A stretch of DNA of 38,520 bases, from the NCBI GenBank assembly GCA_001563335.1, contig LRSL01000098.1, positions 1 through 38,520 on the forward strand, given 5' to 3'. A model generated the notes under the pieces. The model ran no database searches. It was not told where the DNA came from and saw only the letters and a list, made by a program, of their open reading frames with translations. Position 1 is the stretch's first letter; every line of letters starts with the position of its first letter. This DNA is from Candidatus Thorarchaeota archaeon SMTZ1-45. Its GTDB lineage: Archaea > Asgardarchaeota > Thorarchaeia > Thorarchaeales > Thorarchaeaceae. The position numbers and the translations under genes are program-made. Shown piece after piece: positions 25,174-34,700 of the stretch.

Positions 25174-25358
25174 TGTCTATGTCTCCGATTCAGACCAATT
25201 GATTGCTGAACGCGGCTCTAAGACCCTTTGTCATAAGTCTTTCCTTCTGATAATTCCTCAATTAGAACCTCTCTATGCAAGAAACCTCCCAAACGTCAAA
25301 CTTAAATGAAATTTGGTTACGAAAACGCGAACCTATCAACCTGACGGGGAGATATCAT

Positions 25359-25628
25359 ATGGAATTCTGTGAGAAATGTGGCGCACTCATGCTTCCTAAA
25401 AAAGAAGAAGGAAAGAAGACTGTTACTCTAAAGTGTCGAGAATGTGGGAACGAAAAGTCAGTTCGTTCACCACCAGAATACAAAGTAGAGCACAGAATAA
25501 AACACACTCCGCGTGAAAAAATAATCGTTGTCGAGGAAGAATCTCGACGAATGGATGAGATGACAGAAGACGAGCGTCGTGAGAGGCGCAAGGAAATCTT
25601 GGAGTACTATGAATCCGAAGACGATTAG
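25359..25628 (+). CDS. Rpb9/TFS N-terminal-type zinc ribbon protein
   Basis: An 89-residue protein. ATG 25359 is chosen because GGGGAGAT lies just upstream and because the family begins MxFCxxCGxLMxP. C4, C7, C26 and C29 form one zinc ribbon like the first domain of RNA polymerase subunit Rpb9/TFS. Full-length TFS has a second ribbon with the catalytic DE(xx) hairpin for transcript cleavage; here it is replaced by a charged helix rich in Glu/Arg/Lys. The protein therefore cannot cleave transcripts by the usual mechanism. It may bind RNA polymerase like the N-terminal domain alone, or be a TFS relative with a different job. Confidence 0.8.
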   Translation: MEFCEKCGALMLPKKEEGKKTVTLKCRECGNEKSVRSPPEYKVEHRIKHTPREKIIVVEEESRRMDEMTEDERRERRKEILEYYESEDD

Positions 25629-25653
25629 GTAGCATCGGGTAACCTTAATATCC

Positions 25654-25736
25654 ATTCAAACGATTAGTATACATACCTATCATTAATGGTTGTTTGAATA
25701 CTAACTAATTTTACAATCTCACATCTCCAGAGATTG
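25654..25736. promoter_or_regulatory. Inverted repeats upstream of the cyclase-like gene
   Basis: ATTCAAAC (25654-25661) is repeated in inverted form as GTTTGAAT (25692-25699), 30 bases apart. A second pair CAATCTC (25714-25720)/GAGATTG (25730-25736) with a 9-base loop lies just before the start at 25749. The first could be the 3' end of the zinc-ribbon gene or an operator, the second a leader hairpin. Roles are inferred. Confidence 0.35.
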
Positions 25737-25748
25737 TATATTCATAAA

Positions 25749-26636
25749 ATGGAGAACCTGAACAAGATGGGAACTAAACTTCATTATGATCATCGTAACT
25801 TTCTACTGAAAAACGGAAATATTGCTGATAAGCTACGCCTTGCATCAGCAGGTAGTGGCCTTTCTGACAAGCAGTTGACAGAACTAATGGATGAAGTAAG
25901 GCTAATACAGAATCAAGATGGTGGGATGCCCTTTAATGTCCTACCTGGAAATCCCAGTTCTGTGAAAGAAACAGCGGAACTACTGGCACTGATAGCTAAA
26001 TACAAAGCTAGATGGCCTGATATTATCGAGGGAATGGTGAAATTTCTCGTTTCACGACAGAAGAATGATGGTGGATTTAGTGAAACCTTGAAACTGGATC
26101 CTTATATTGATGACAAATGGGGAGATATAGGTAGAAAGTGGTACCCTGTCGGAATAAGCGTTACTTGGCTTACAGGAAAAGCACTCGAAGCTTTATGCCT
26201 CGTAGAGTATCACGATGAAGAACGTTTACTGAGAGCTAGAGACTTCCTACTCTACAATCAGAATGAAGATGGTCATTGGCCAGATTACATCGGGCAGAAA
26301 GAATCAGACCCAATCGCGACCGGTAACATTCTTCTTGGATTAGATGCTGTTGGAGTCAATTCAGATAACAAAGTGTATCAAGACGGTCGAGCCGCGCTTC
26401 TTCAACATTTGAAGGACTCGGTTAAGAATGGTTCTACTTTTGATATGGCTGATTTGACTGCGGTAGGTAGTCCAAAATCTGATCTTGAAAATGCGGTCAT
26501 CCGTAGTGGCGTTGAGTTAATAATTCAGAGTCAAAACGAAGATGGTGGTTGGGCGCCAATTGGGTCCAAGAAAAGCGACCCCGAATTGAGCTCTATACTA
26601 GCTTTTGTGGCAAATAAGCTAAATAAATATGCATAA
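25749..26636 (+). CDS. Terpenoid-cyclase-like (alpha/alpha6) toroid protein
   Basis: A 295-residue protein starting at ATG 25749 (a TTG at 25734 is possible). Four repeats carry QW-type motifs: IQNQDGGMPF, SRQKNDGGFSE, YNQNEDGHWPD and QSQNEDGGWAP. These belong to the prenyltransferase/squalene-oxidase repeat fold. The catalytic DxDD of squalene-hopene cyclases is absent, and it is under half the length of a true cyclase, so a lipid-cyclising role is unlikely. No signal peptide. Its last 8 nt overlap the alkyltransferase gene, implying co-translation. Confidence 0.8.
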   Translation: MENLNKMGTKLHYDHRNFLLKNGNIADKLRLASAGSGLSDKQLTELMDEVRLIQNQDGGMPFNVLPGNPSSVKETAELLALIAKYKARWPDIIEGMVKFLVSRQKNDGGFSETLKLDPYIDDKWGDIGRKWYPVGISVTWLTGKALEALCLVEYHDEERLLRARDFLLYNQNEDGHWPDYIGQKESDPIATGNILLGLDAVGVNSDNKVYQDGRAALLQHLKDSVKNGSTFDMADLTAVGSPKSDLENAVIRSGVELIIQSQNEDGGWAPIGSKKSDPELSSILAFVANKLNKYA

Positions 26637-27192
26637 CTTGCAAGGTTTTAGCATGCCTGAAGGAGTCATCGCTCTTCTTGAGAAAAACGGCAGGTATATA
26701 GCTGGAGTCTTCACTCCAAGAGGGTTGTATAAAAGTTCTCCTCCGTGTGATACTAAGTTTGCTGCAATCAAGAATGTCAATGGAGAATCCATGCCTCAAG
26801 AGAACAATGCTGAACGTTCAAGCACTCTTGAAATCGTATACGCGGTACATGAGGGCATAAAAAATTTAGCTGTCCATAATGTAAAATTGGACTTCTCAGG
26901 GTTCACACAAAAGCAAGTATCGGTTCTCAAGGTTGTAATGAAGATTCCTTTTGGTTCAACATCGACATACGGTGAAGTTGCTAAAAATGCAGGTCTACCT
27001 GGTGCAGCCAGGTTTGTGGGAAATGTGATGCGGATAAATCGACTCGGACCGATAATTCCTTGCCATCGTGTTGTATCATCAACTGGTTTGGGTGGTTACG
27101 CTGGTGGTATTGACAAGAAAATAGATCTTCTAGCACGAGAAGGAGTGATTCGCGGAGGTTTTTCGCAGAAGGCTTTACAAAGAATTTCATAA
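26629..27192 (+). CDS. ogt: O6-alkylguanine-DNA alkyltransferase
   Basis: A 187-residue DNA repair protein (MGMT/Ogt type) that transfers alkyl groups from O6-alkylguanine to a Cys. The acceptor motif IPCHRVV (C145) is intact; upstream are PFGSTSTYGEVA (Tyr114) and AARFVG with the Arg128 finger. The Asn hinge before the active site is present (RINRLGPIIPCHR). The C-terminal GGYAGG and RKIDLLAREG region matches. The N-terminal half is variable, as usual. It overlaps the preceding cyclase-like gene by 8 nt. The mix of alkylation repair with a toroid protein has no obvious functional explanation. Confidence 0.9.
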   Translation: MHNLQGFSMPEGVIALLEKNGRYIAGVFTPRGLYKSSPPCDTKFAAIKNVNGESMPQENNAERSSTLEIVYAVHEGIKNLAVHNVKLDFSGFTQKQVSVLKVVMKIPFGSTSTYGEVAKNAGLPGAARFVGNVMRINRLGPIIPCHRVVSSTGLGGYAGGIDKKIDLLAREGVIRGGFSQKALQRIS

Positions 27193-27232
27193 TGTCTGAT
27201 ATGGGACCATTAAGTTTGGATGCGTGAATCCT

Positions 27233-27700
27233 ATGAACTTGAAAGTAAGAAGAAATGGGGATATCGTAGAGTTACGTAAAGTAGAACTTGAAACCTTAAG
27301 TCCTCCATTGTTTAGGACTCTCATCGGTTATAACTCTCTGAAACGTCTTGGTTACTCAATCTCATTCATCCGTCCAAAGAAGAGCTCAAGTGGAGATTTT
27401 GAAAGAATTCGATATAACTTCATTGAGCGGGGGATAATGACCCGTCAGCTCGAGGGTGAACTTGAGCCTGATATGAAACGTGGCATTCTAAACCAACTTC
27501 CTCGAGGGAATTTCTCGATAATTCTTCTCCTTACTCAAGTTCCTAGAAGAGGTGTAAATATCAGACTCGACAAATTTGAGTATGAATTTCTTGGCTGCAT
27601 TCTCATGCGAAATGATGAAACTCTTGATGTTGTTATGAATACCACTCCCACAAGAGATATTCTAATGCCTATGTATGAAACCGATGAAATAGCAGCTTAG
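27233..27700 (+). CDS. Hypothetical protein, 155 aa
   Basis: A soluble protein beginning at ATG 27233; GTG 27224 is an in-frame alternative. It starts with short strands (NLKVRRNGDIVELRKVEL), continues with helices and basic patches (SFIRPKKSSS, RIRYNFIERG), and closes with a beta-rich part FSIILLLTQVPRRGVNIRL and FEYEFLGCILMRND. Sequence composition looks like a small single-domain cytosolic protein. I see no known motif. It is 40 nt downstream of the alkyltransferase gene and ends in a hairpin shared with the opposite 47-aa gene. Confidence 0.6.
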   Translation: MNLKVRRNGDIVELRKVELETLSPPLFRTLIGYNSLKRLGYSISFIRPKKSSSGDFERIRYNFIERGIMTRQLEGELEPDMKRGILNQLPRGNFSIILLLTQVPRRGVNIRLDKFEYEFLGCILMRNDETLDVVMNTTPTRDILMPMYETDEIAA

Positions 27701-27720
27701 GTGATCTTTCACCTAGATTT
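27698..27720. terminator. Short hairpin spanning two convergent stop codons
   Basis: TAGGTGA (27698-27704) and TCACCTA (27709-27715) form a 7-bp stem with a TCTT loop. Its outer ends are the TAG stop codons of the two convergent genes. A GATTTT run follows on the plus strand. It could terminate the plus-strand gene. Confidence 0.5.
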
Positions 27721-27856
27721 TGCTGGTGAATGGAGTCGATCTCTCTTCCAATCTTTTTAATTCGTCACGTTTCTTTTTAGCTCGATATCCTGCAAATGCA
27801 GCTCTTCCTGCGAGGATTAATACTGGTACGATCCACCAAATGATTATCAAAGACAT
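27713..27856 (-). CDS. 47-residue single-span membrane protein
   Basis: A short gene read from ATG 27856 to TAG 27713-27715. The product is MSLIIIWWIVPVLILAG, then RAAFAGYRAKKKRDELKRLE and a polar end. One hydrophobic helix (residues 2-17) is followed by a basic cluster KKKRDELKR, giving a clear N-out, C-in membrane topology. This ordered composition is unlikely by chance. There is no good ribosome-binding site, so confidence is moderate. The gene fills the gap between two rightward genes. Confidence 0.55.
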   Translation of the reverse strand: MSLIIIWWIVPVLILAGRAAFAGYRAKKKRDELKRLEERSTPFTSKI

Positions 27857-27981
27857 GTCAAATTGCATTCTATTTCAGAAACTCCAAAAATTGAATGAAA
27901 TTAAGGCTACCGTAAGGAGCATTATTTACTTATCTTTATCAGGAACACTTTGTCATTCATTAATTGAGAGGAGAACCTGTT

Positions 27982-29685
27982 TTGTCAAGGAGCTTAAGAG
28001 AAGTCCCAAAAGATGTTGCTGCTTTTGGAGAACGACAGTTTAGAGAAACCGGTGCATTTGCCGTTGAAGTTCTTCGAGTGAAAGCATCTGTTATGAGAAA
28101 GCACTTCAAGCAATTGAAGGGAATCACATTTCTTGTTTCTGTTATCGCACGTGATAGGGTTCGTATTTATTTCTTCAACTCAGCTGGAATAATGCTTGTA
28201 GGAGAGAATGTTGAACTTACAACATACCAAAAGATACGAGCAAGTTCTAAACTCATTGCAAAGTATGAGAAACCTAAGGAACTCACTCCCGAGGAGCAAC
28301 GAATAGAAGCAACACAAGCCCTTAGAGATTCATTGGTAAAAGCAATACGAAGAGTCACTCGTTTTCTCAGATCAGCTGCACCAAACTTTCCTGATATCTT
28401 TGTTACTCGCACAACCTCGGATGAACCTACTCAAAACTTTGGGCTTCAAATAACTGGCGATGGTGAGTACCTCTTCGAAGAGTCGGCATTAAAGGCAAAA
28501 TGGGCTGAGGGGTTAATACTTCGAACTGCTTTCCTTACACATCTTGATTCAGAACATTCCAAATCTCAAGTTGCAGCTCTAGTAGGAAATGGGGTTGCAA
28601 TAGCCCTTCTAAAGAACCCTGAAAGAAACTCATTGCGTGAAATCTGGCTAAAGCTTAGTGCAGAAACTGAATGGCTTCCTTTCGTAAATCACTTGGTTCA
28701 ACATGCCAATTGCTACAGATATGATGGATTTGTTAGACTACTTTCACTTCTTCAACATATTACTTCTCCCTTGTCTGACTCACATGATTGGAATTCTGCA
28801 TTCAGAATTATCCATGACAGCATAATAATCCCAATTGGAACTGAGGAGTATCACGTTATTCAGCGATTCTGTCAGAACCTCTCAAAACCTCGGAAATTGG
28901 ACCCACGGAGAGATATACTTGATTCGATTCACCTTGCACCACGAGTCATCTGCGATCCCCTATCACTAGATATGGAACTCTCTATATCACATATAGAACC
29001 ATCCAAAGAAGATTGGGTAAATGTATTCTATCTTGATGGTTCTAAAGAGAAGACACTTAATGTAGGAATTGGAGATGGATTGCAGGTTACTGGAATAGAA
29101 TACTGGTTGAATCTTGAGGATATATATCCCACTTCTGGTGGATTGGTTTCTCATGGAAAGAGCATCCTTCAAAGGGCCTTAGCCTCTCTGGGTATCGCCA
29201 GTAAGTCGATGGGAACATATGAAACGAATATAGAATTCTCCGAATCCGTTCTAGCGTCCAATGAAAAGGCTGTTCTTGAGCGTTTATCTCTTGGACAACT
29301 CGAAGTCTTGGCAAACACTTTGATTGGTTCTCCACAGGTTGTCGAAAAGCTTCACTCAAAGGGAAGAATTGTATTCTTACCATCATTCAATCATATTGGA
29401 TTAGATTCTGAATATCTCCTGAAGGGACCAATAGATAATATCCGGTCTATCACTCGACACAATACCCTTGAATCCACAACATTCTTGACAAAAACAGATT
29501 CAGTGGCTGTTGTTTCTGCTCCAGCAACTTGGAGAAACTCACTTCTTCACTCTGCTGGTAAGTTAGGTGTATCCATCTGGCCTATATCATCTGTCATTTC
29601 AAAAAGAAACATTCTGCGAAGTGAAATATTGTATCCTGATAATAAACCTGCAACTTGGTCTGATATGGCTAGCCAATTTTCTTGA
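27982..29685 (+). CDS. Large hypothetical protein, 567 aa
   Basis: A soluble protein of 567 residues. I prefer TTG 27982, which has GAGAGGAGA 8 nt upstream; TTG 27964 would add six residues. The N-terminal ~110 residues (GERQFRETGAFAVEVLRVKA, then GITFLVSVIARDRVRIYFF) look like an alpha-beta domain. A basic helix with RRVTRFLRSAAPNFPDIFV follows, then long mixed helices, and a final alpha-beta part containing SVAVVSAPATWRNSLLHSAGKLG. No catalytic motif, Cys cluster, signal peptide or membrane span is recognisable. It is convergent with the GTPase gene, overlapping by 17 nt. Family unknown. Confidence 0.65.
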   Translation: MSRSLREVPKDVAAFGERQFRETGAFAVEVLRVKASVMRKHFKQLKGITFLVSVIARDRVRIYFFNSAGIMLVGENVELTTYQKIRASSKLIAKYEKPKELTPEEQRIEATQALRDSLVKAIRRVTRFLRSAAPNFPDIFVTRTTSDEPTQNFGLQITGDGEYLFEESALKAKWAEGLILRTAFLTHLDSEHSKSQVAALVGNGVAIALLKNPERNSLREIWLKLSAETEWLPFVNHLVQHANCYRYDGFVRLLSLLQHITSPLSDSHDWNSAFRIIHDSIIIPIGTEEYHVIQRFCQNLSKPRKLDPRRDILDSIHLAPRVICDPLSLDMELSISHIEPSKEDWVNVFYLDGSKEKTLNVGIGDGLQVTGIEYWLNLEDIYPTSGGLVSHGKSILQRALASLGIASKSMGTYETNIEFSESVLASNEKAVLERLSLGQLEVLANTLIGSPQVVEKLHSKGRIVFLPSFNHIGLDSEYLLKGPIDNIRSITRHNTLESTTFLTKTDSVAVVSAPATWRNSLLHSAGKLGVSIWPISSVISKRNILRSEILYPDNKPATWSDMASQFS

Positions 29686-31333
29686 TCACAGTCCCAATAG
29701 CACGAGTATTGGCTTCTCTGAGGACAATCTTATCCCCAACACTAAGCGCCTCCGGAGAAGTCATGAACTGCAATCTGACACGAGCAAAATCCCCTACACA
29801 CAAATAATCTGCATCGTATATTTTCTTCAGAATTACAGTCTGCTGAATTGTATGAGCTTGAAGGACAGGTGCATAACCGACAGAAATCCTTGTTGGATGA
29901 CGTGTTACGACAATGTTTGCTTCAAAGGTTCTACAACTTTCCGGTTCTAAATCAGGGTCCATAATCATTTGACCTCTTCGTACCAGATGCTTATCCACGT
30001 CTTTGATATCAAAACCAAAGAGATCTCCAGCTTTGACAGCTCTAATTCGTTTCTTAAACATCTCAATACTAAACAGTCTTCCCTCTTGGAATTGATTGCC
30101 TCCATCAGGTCCTATTTTCAAAACCTGTCCCCTTTTGAAAACTCCTGACTTTACAGTTCCTGTTACCACAACATTAGTTCCTTTTATACCTCGATAGACC
30201 TTGTCAACATAAGCACGAGCAGGGTCTGTTAATGCAATGTGTTCAGAATTAGCTGGTAATAATCTTAGAAGATGGGTGACGAGTGCTAATGATTCTGGAT
30301 CTAATGCTGAGGTCATGAATATTGGGACTATAACCTGATTGCTCAGCTCCTTCACAACTGGTGGTATTTCATCGCTTGTACGGACAAAGACTGGTATTCT
30401 ACCCACTTCCTTCAAACTGTTTCTAACCACATTCATCACTAGTTCCAAATCTTGAGGATTGGTCTTGTCTACTTTTGATATCATGATTATGAAGGGTGCC
30501 CCTTGATTTGCCATAAGAATCATATGCTCTCTTGTTATTTCATCAAGTCTTGGAACCCTATAGTTACTTTCCTCTTGTTTAATCAAGTAGGCTTCTTCTG
30601 GACCTGGAATTAGGATAAGTCCATATTGAGCATCAGCTCCAAGAATAGACCTAATCATAGTTTTACTATATTCTCTATGACCTGGAGCATCAAAAAAAGT
30701 GATAATCTTCATTGATTGATCAAGAACTCTGGCTGAGTCTTGTTTGTTCAGGGGATTTTCAGGATACACTGTATTGCCTTTTTCACCAAATCCCATGAAT
30801 GCGAGATGTATGTCCGCAGTTTGCCCGCGTGTTATTTCCTGTGGATGAACAAGGAGAAATGATCTTGCACTACCACTCCCATTATCCGGTCGCCCAGTTA
30901 CGAGAGCTCCAATCAGACTGGATTTTCCTGAATTCACTCTCCCTGCAACATTGATTGAGCAAGTTTCTTTGATCTCAGAAGTTGCGAGTCTTTTCAATAG
31001 ATAAGACCCGACCATGCCCTGTGAGGTTTCAAAACGTTCTGCTTCAACAATCTCAACTGAAGCTTCTTCACATAATTCAGTAAGAATTCGTTCTGAGGTT
31101 TTCAAAGAATTCTCAGATATTCCATGAACTTTCCACTCTTTCCCACCATAATCCTCAATGCCAATTAGAAAGATTCCTTCAAAGGGGTTCTCATATGTCA
31201 TGTATCTAATTCTTGTAACCAATTTCTGTCTTCTGTCCGTCTTCAGGTCGGAACGTGTGAGTTTCCTCTTAAACTCAGTACTTCGATTCTCTCCTTTGGT
31301 CAAGATTCTGAGGATTTCATCTGGTGCTGTCAT
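29669..31333 (-). CDS. GTPBP1/2-like translational GTPase
   Basis: A 554-residue protein of the EF-Tu superfamily's GTPBP1 group. ATG 31333 has CGGAGT 7-8 nt upstream; a TTG 54 nt upstream is less likely. Residues ~12-115 form the N-terminal domain with ENRSTEFKRKL and GIFLIGIEDYGG, as in archaeal and eukaryotic GTPBP1. Motifs: P-loop GRVNSGKSS (131-139), switch-II DAPGH (215-219), and G4 SKVD (286-289), with Ser instead of the usual Asn. Domains II and III of the EF-Tu type follow (TGTVKSGVFKRGQ..., VGYAPVLQAHT). The family is linked in eukaryotes to ribosome rescue and mRNA decay; its archaeal role is open. Confidence 0.85.
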   Translation of the reverse strand: MTAPDEILRILTKGENRSTEFKRKLTRSDLKTDRRQKLVTRIRYMTYENPFEGIFLIGIEDYGGKEWKVHGISENSLKTSERILTELCEEASVEIVEAERFETSQGMVGSYLLKRLATSEIKETCSINVAGRVNSGKSSLIGALVTGRPDNGSGSARSFLLVHPQEITRGQTADIHLAFMGFGEKGNTVYPENPLNKQDSARVLDQSMKIITFFDAPGHREYSKTMIRSILGADAQYGLILIPGPEEAYLIKQEESNYRVPRLDEITREHMILMANQGAPFIIMISKVDKTNPQDLELVMNVVRNSLKEVGRIPVFVRTSDEIPPVVKELSNQVIVPIFMTSALDPESLALVTHLLRLLPANSEHIALTDPARAYVDKVYRGIKGTNVVVTGTVKSGVFKRGQVLKIGPDGGNQFQEGRLFSIEMFKKRIRAVKAGDLFGFDIKDVDKHLVRRGQMIMDPDLEPESCRTFEANIVVTRHPTRISVGYAPVLQAHTIQQTVILKKIYDADYLCVGDFARVRLQFMTSPEALSVGDKIVLREANTRAIGTVIKKIG

Positions 31334-31720
31334 TTGAATACTCCGTGCTCGCTCTCCATCACAGTATTTGGTTATAAGAGCTGTCAATGATTACCTTTTT
31401 ATTGAGTATGTCTAAAATGCGTGAACACCTTCTTTTCAGGCACATCTGTACAATCATAATCCATTGTGTTAATGCCGCATGTTTTCATTATCACAAAATC
31501 CTAAATCCTTATGATTAATGGATTTTTGAAGTGCCCTATCGACATTTATTGGTAGAAGAATCAATTTTTGACTTGGGTGTTGTGGTAATGACTCCAGAAA
31601 TATACACGGAATCTTATTACAGTCAGATTTTTTCAATCTACTTGAAGATAAGAATGCGTTTCAAAAAGCATATCAAGTATATTCAAGCAACATCATAATA
31701 CCCACCACAGAGGGAATCCA
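31334..31720. promoter_or_regulatory. Divergent intergenic region upstream of second subtilase
   Basis: About 390 AT-rich bases between divergent genes. AGTATATTC (31676-31684) is a likely TATA box for the subtilase gene, predicting a start near 31703 and a short leader containing AGAGGGA. AAAATCC (31495-31501) and GGATTTT (31520-31526) form a weak inverted repeat. I see no gene or RNA in it. Confidence 0.35.
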
Positions 31721-34700
31721 ATGTACCGCAAATACTTCATTCTGACAATATTGCTCCTGCCTCTCTTTGTTACCTCTACATCAGTGGCTACTCATCTGGA
31801 ATTGAATTCAGTTCAGAGTTTGCCAAATTCATCTATTGAATCACGTCTTAGGATGGAGGTTCAATCATCATCAAATAGTGTAAGTGCACTTCTTGAATTC
31901 GAGGATACGCTAACGAGATCTGAGATTCAATATGCTGAAAGCCTTGGTATTAGCTTTGTAAGGAGAGGATCATCAATTGTCCATGTTGGCAGAATTTATT
32001 CTGTACAGGTTAACGAAATCAAATCTCTCCAAGCATTATCTGAACTTGGTCTGATAAGAGCCACATCAGGGAGCAAACAATACATCCCTTCTATATCGTC
32101 ATCGGTACCCGAGATAAGAGCGAATGAGGTATGGACAAATCTGCATAAAGATGGTGGAGCTGTGAATGGGTCTGGAGTAACCATCGCTGTTCTTGATACA
32201 GGTACCCTCTGGACTCATCCAAGCTTTTGGCGCGCATCCCCTGGTGAATATCAGACCATTGACAGTGGTCCATACTTTTTTGTTGATATTGATGGTGACA
32301 TGGTTGAAGATAATGATGAAGGACCAATTCGTGCCATTGCAAATTCCATATCTGGATCCGATTTCTCCTATGCATCTGACTACATGTATATCGATGTCGA
32401 TGACGTACCTGGTTTTAGTTATGCATCTGGAGACCGTTGGATTGGTGGTATTGATGAAAATGATGACAATGTCATCACATTGGGTGTAGAGAATGTAACC
32501 CTTTTAGACATTCCAAAAGTAGCAATTCTTTATGATCAAGAAAACGCAAATGTGTATGTGAGAGGAGTTAATCTAACTCAGGCAGTAGCTATTGGTGATG
32601 ATCATGGTCATGGAACTCATGTAGCCTCCACTATTGCAGGTGGCCAAATTGGAATGACATCCTATGTTGGTGTTGCACCTGGTGCTGATTTGATAATCAT
32701 CAAGAGTGAACTCCAGTCTGCTGATATCCTAGATGGCATCTCCTTTGCGATTGAGAATGACGCGGATATCATAAATATGTCATTCTCATCATATCTGGGA
32801 TTCTTAGATGGAACCGATGTGGAAGACCTTGCTGTTTCTGAGGCATTCCTAAGGCATGGAGTCTTGACAACTGCTGCTGCTGGAAATCTTGGCAACAAGA
32901 ATAAACATGCTCGATTCTCAGCAGCATCTGGGTCTTCAGGTTCAGCATTAATGCGGGTGGATGATGTGGTTGTGTCACGAGCACCTTTTTTGAGCCTGTT
33001 GTGGCACTCATCAGATGACAATGAGAAAGTTATACTAACACCGCCTTCCGGTGAACCAATAGACCTTGGAACCTTTTCATCAATTGCACAACAATCTTGG
33101 GCACATCAGGATGAAAACCTTGTAGCCTATATCTTTGCAGATGTCAGTATACGTGGACTCAACAATGTGATAATCCAAGTTTCAGCGGATGAACACATGT
33201 GGGCGAATGGTATCTGGAATATTACAGTTACCAACGACTCGGGTGAGCTGGTTTGGATAGATGGATTTGCATGGGATGGACGCTGGGAAACTACCCACTT
33301 AACTTTCCAGACAGCCCTCGATTCAGGAAGAAGTATCAGCTCACCTGCTTCAGCTGATTGTGCAGTGGCTGTTGCTGCCTATAGTGAGGTGAGTTCAGGT
33401 ATTATGAGTGAATCCAGTAGGGGTCCTAGGATTGATGGCTCTCCAAAACCTACTGTAGCCGCCCCCGGGGATAACATACGTGCAGCTAACAATATTCTTC
33501 CTAGCTTATGGATATCAAAAGGCGGAACAAGTATGGCTTCACCCCATATTGCTGGAGTCTTAGCACTCATTCGGCAAGCCTCAGGTGAAAACTCTGCATG
33601 GTTGGACTATTCAGCACTGGTAAATGGTGCTGGAGGTCAGACATCTCATTTTGAAACCGCTTCGATTAATTGGGGTCACGGCCTTGCTGATTCACTATGG
33701 TCAGTCATCCAGGTATTAGATTCTCCTGGTAGCAATGACACAACAATCTCCGATTGGCATGGATTGGGTGACTTTATCCTTGATTCAACAGATCCCTCAA
33801 TCTTTGGAGGTCATGACATCATTTCTGTCAAGTCTTTTCTTGACAATGACACTCTTTCCCTTGCAGTTACAATGAGGGATGTTCCTGACTTCCAAGGAAC
33901 AGATATCCTTACTATAGAGTGGGATACTGACTCAAATGTAGGGACTGGACAAAATGGTGCTGATACTGTTGTCAATGTGACTGCTGGTTCAGCAAATGTG
34001 TTCGATTGGTATGGTAGTTCCTATATTGAATCATCATCCTCTGCAGAGTGGATAACTGATGCAAATAGTGTGATTCTTAGCATAGATGGTATCACACTAG
34101 GTACTCGAGGTATTATCTCACTTATGACCCATAATGTTACCATGGCTAATATTGATCAAGCTGGTCCGGGGACCTTGACTGATACATTATATCCTGTGAT
34201 GAAGAGGTTATGGTTAGAATTTAATGATGGATCGATGTTAATCCACCTATCAACAAATGATCGCGATACACCAAAGAGTATGCAAGAAGTAGCTTGGAGT
34301 ATTGTTAACGGACCCCTCAATATCTTAAACTCATCATCACGACTTGGTGAAAGTGATTTTGTTATTTCTGTCCCTGAAGATTTAATCAGCTCCCCAAACA
34401 TCAATAGTCTATTATTGAATATCACTTCTGAGAGTTCTACACTCTTTTTACCATTAGTCTTACTCTCCACGCAGATTGGACCCCAACTTTCCTTTTCAAG
34501 TGCTACATTGGATAGACCTGTTGTAAGAGTGGGATTTCTAATTAACGAACGAATCACTGGCGAGTTAGTTTTGGAAGGATATATCCTTGCTTCAATTGTT
34601 TATGTCGCATTTCACTCTGAAACTGGATCATGGCTCAATTTCACGCTTTCAAGTACCACTGGTGTTTACGACTTTGAAATATCCCCTTCCTACTTCCAAC

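Noticed and set aside
27720..28043. Rightward open frame across the gap before the 567-aa gene
   Set aside because: It overlaps the better 47-aa membrane-protein frame on the other strand and the start of the 567-aa gene, and has no ribosome-binding site.
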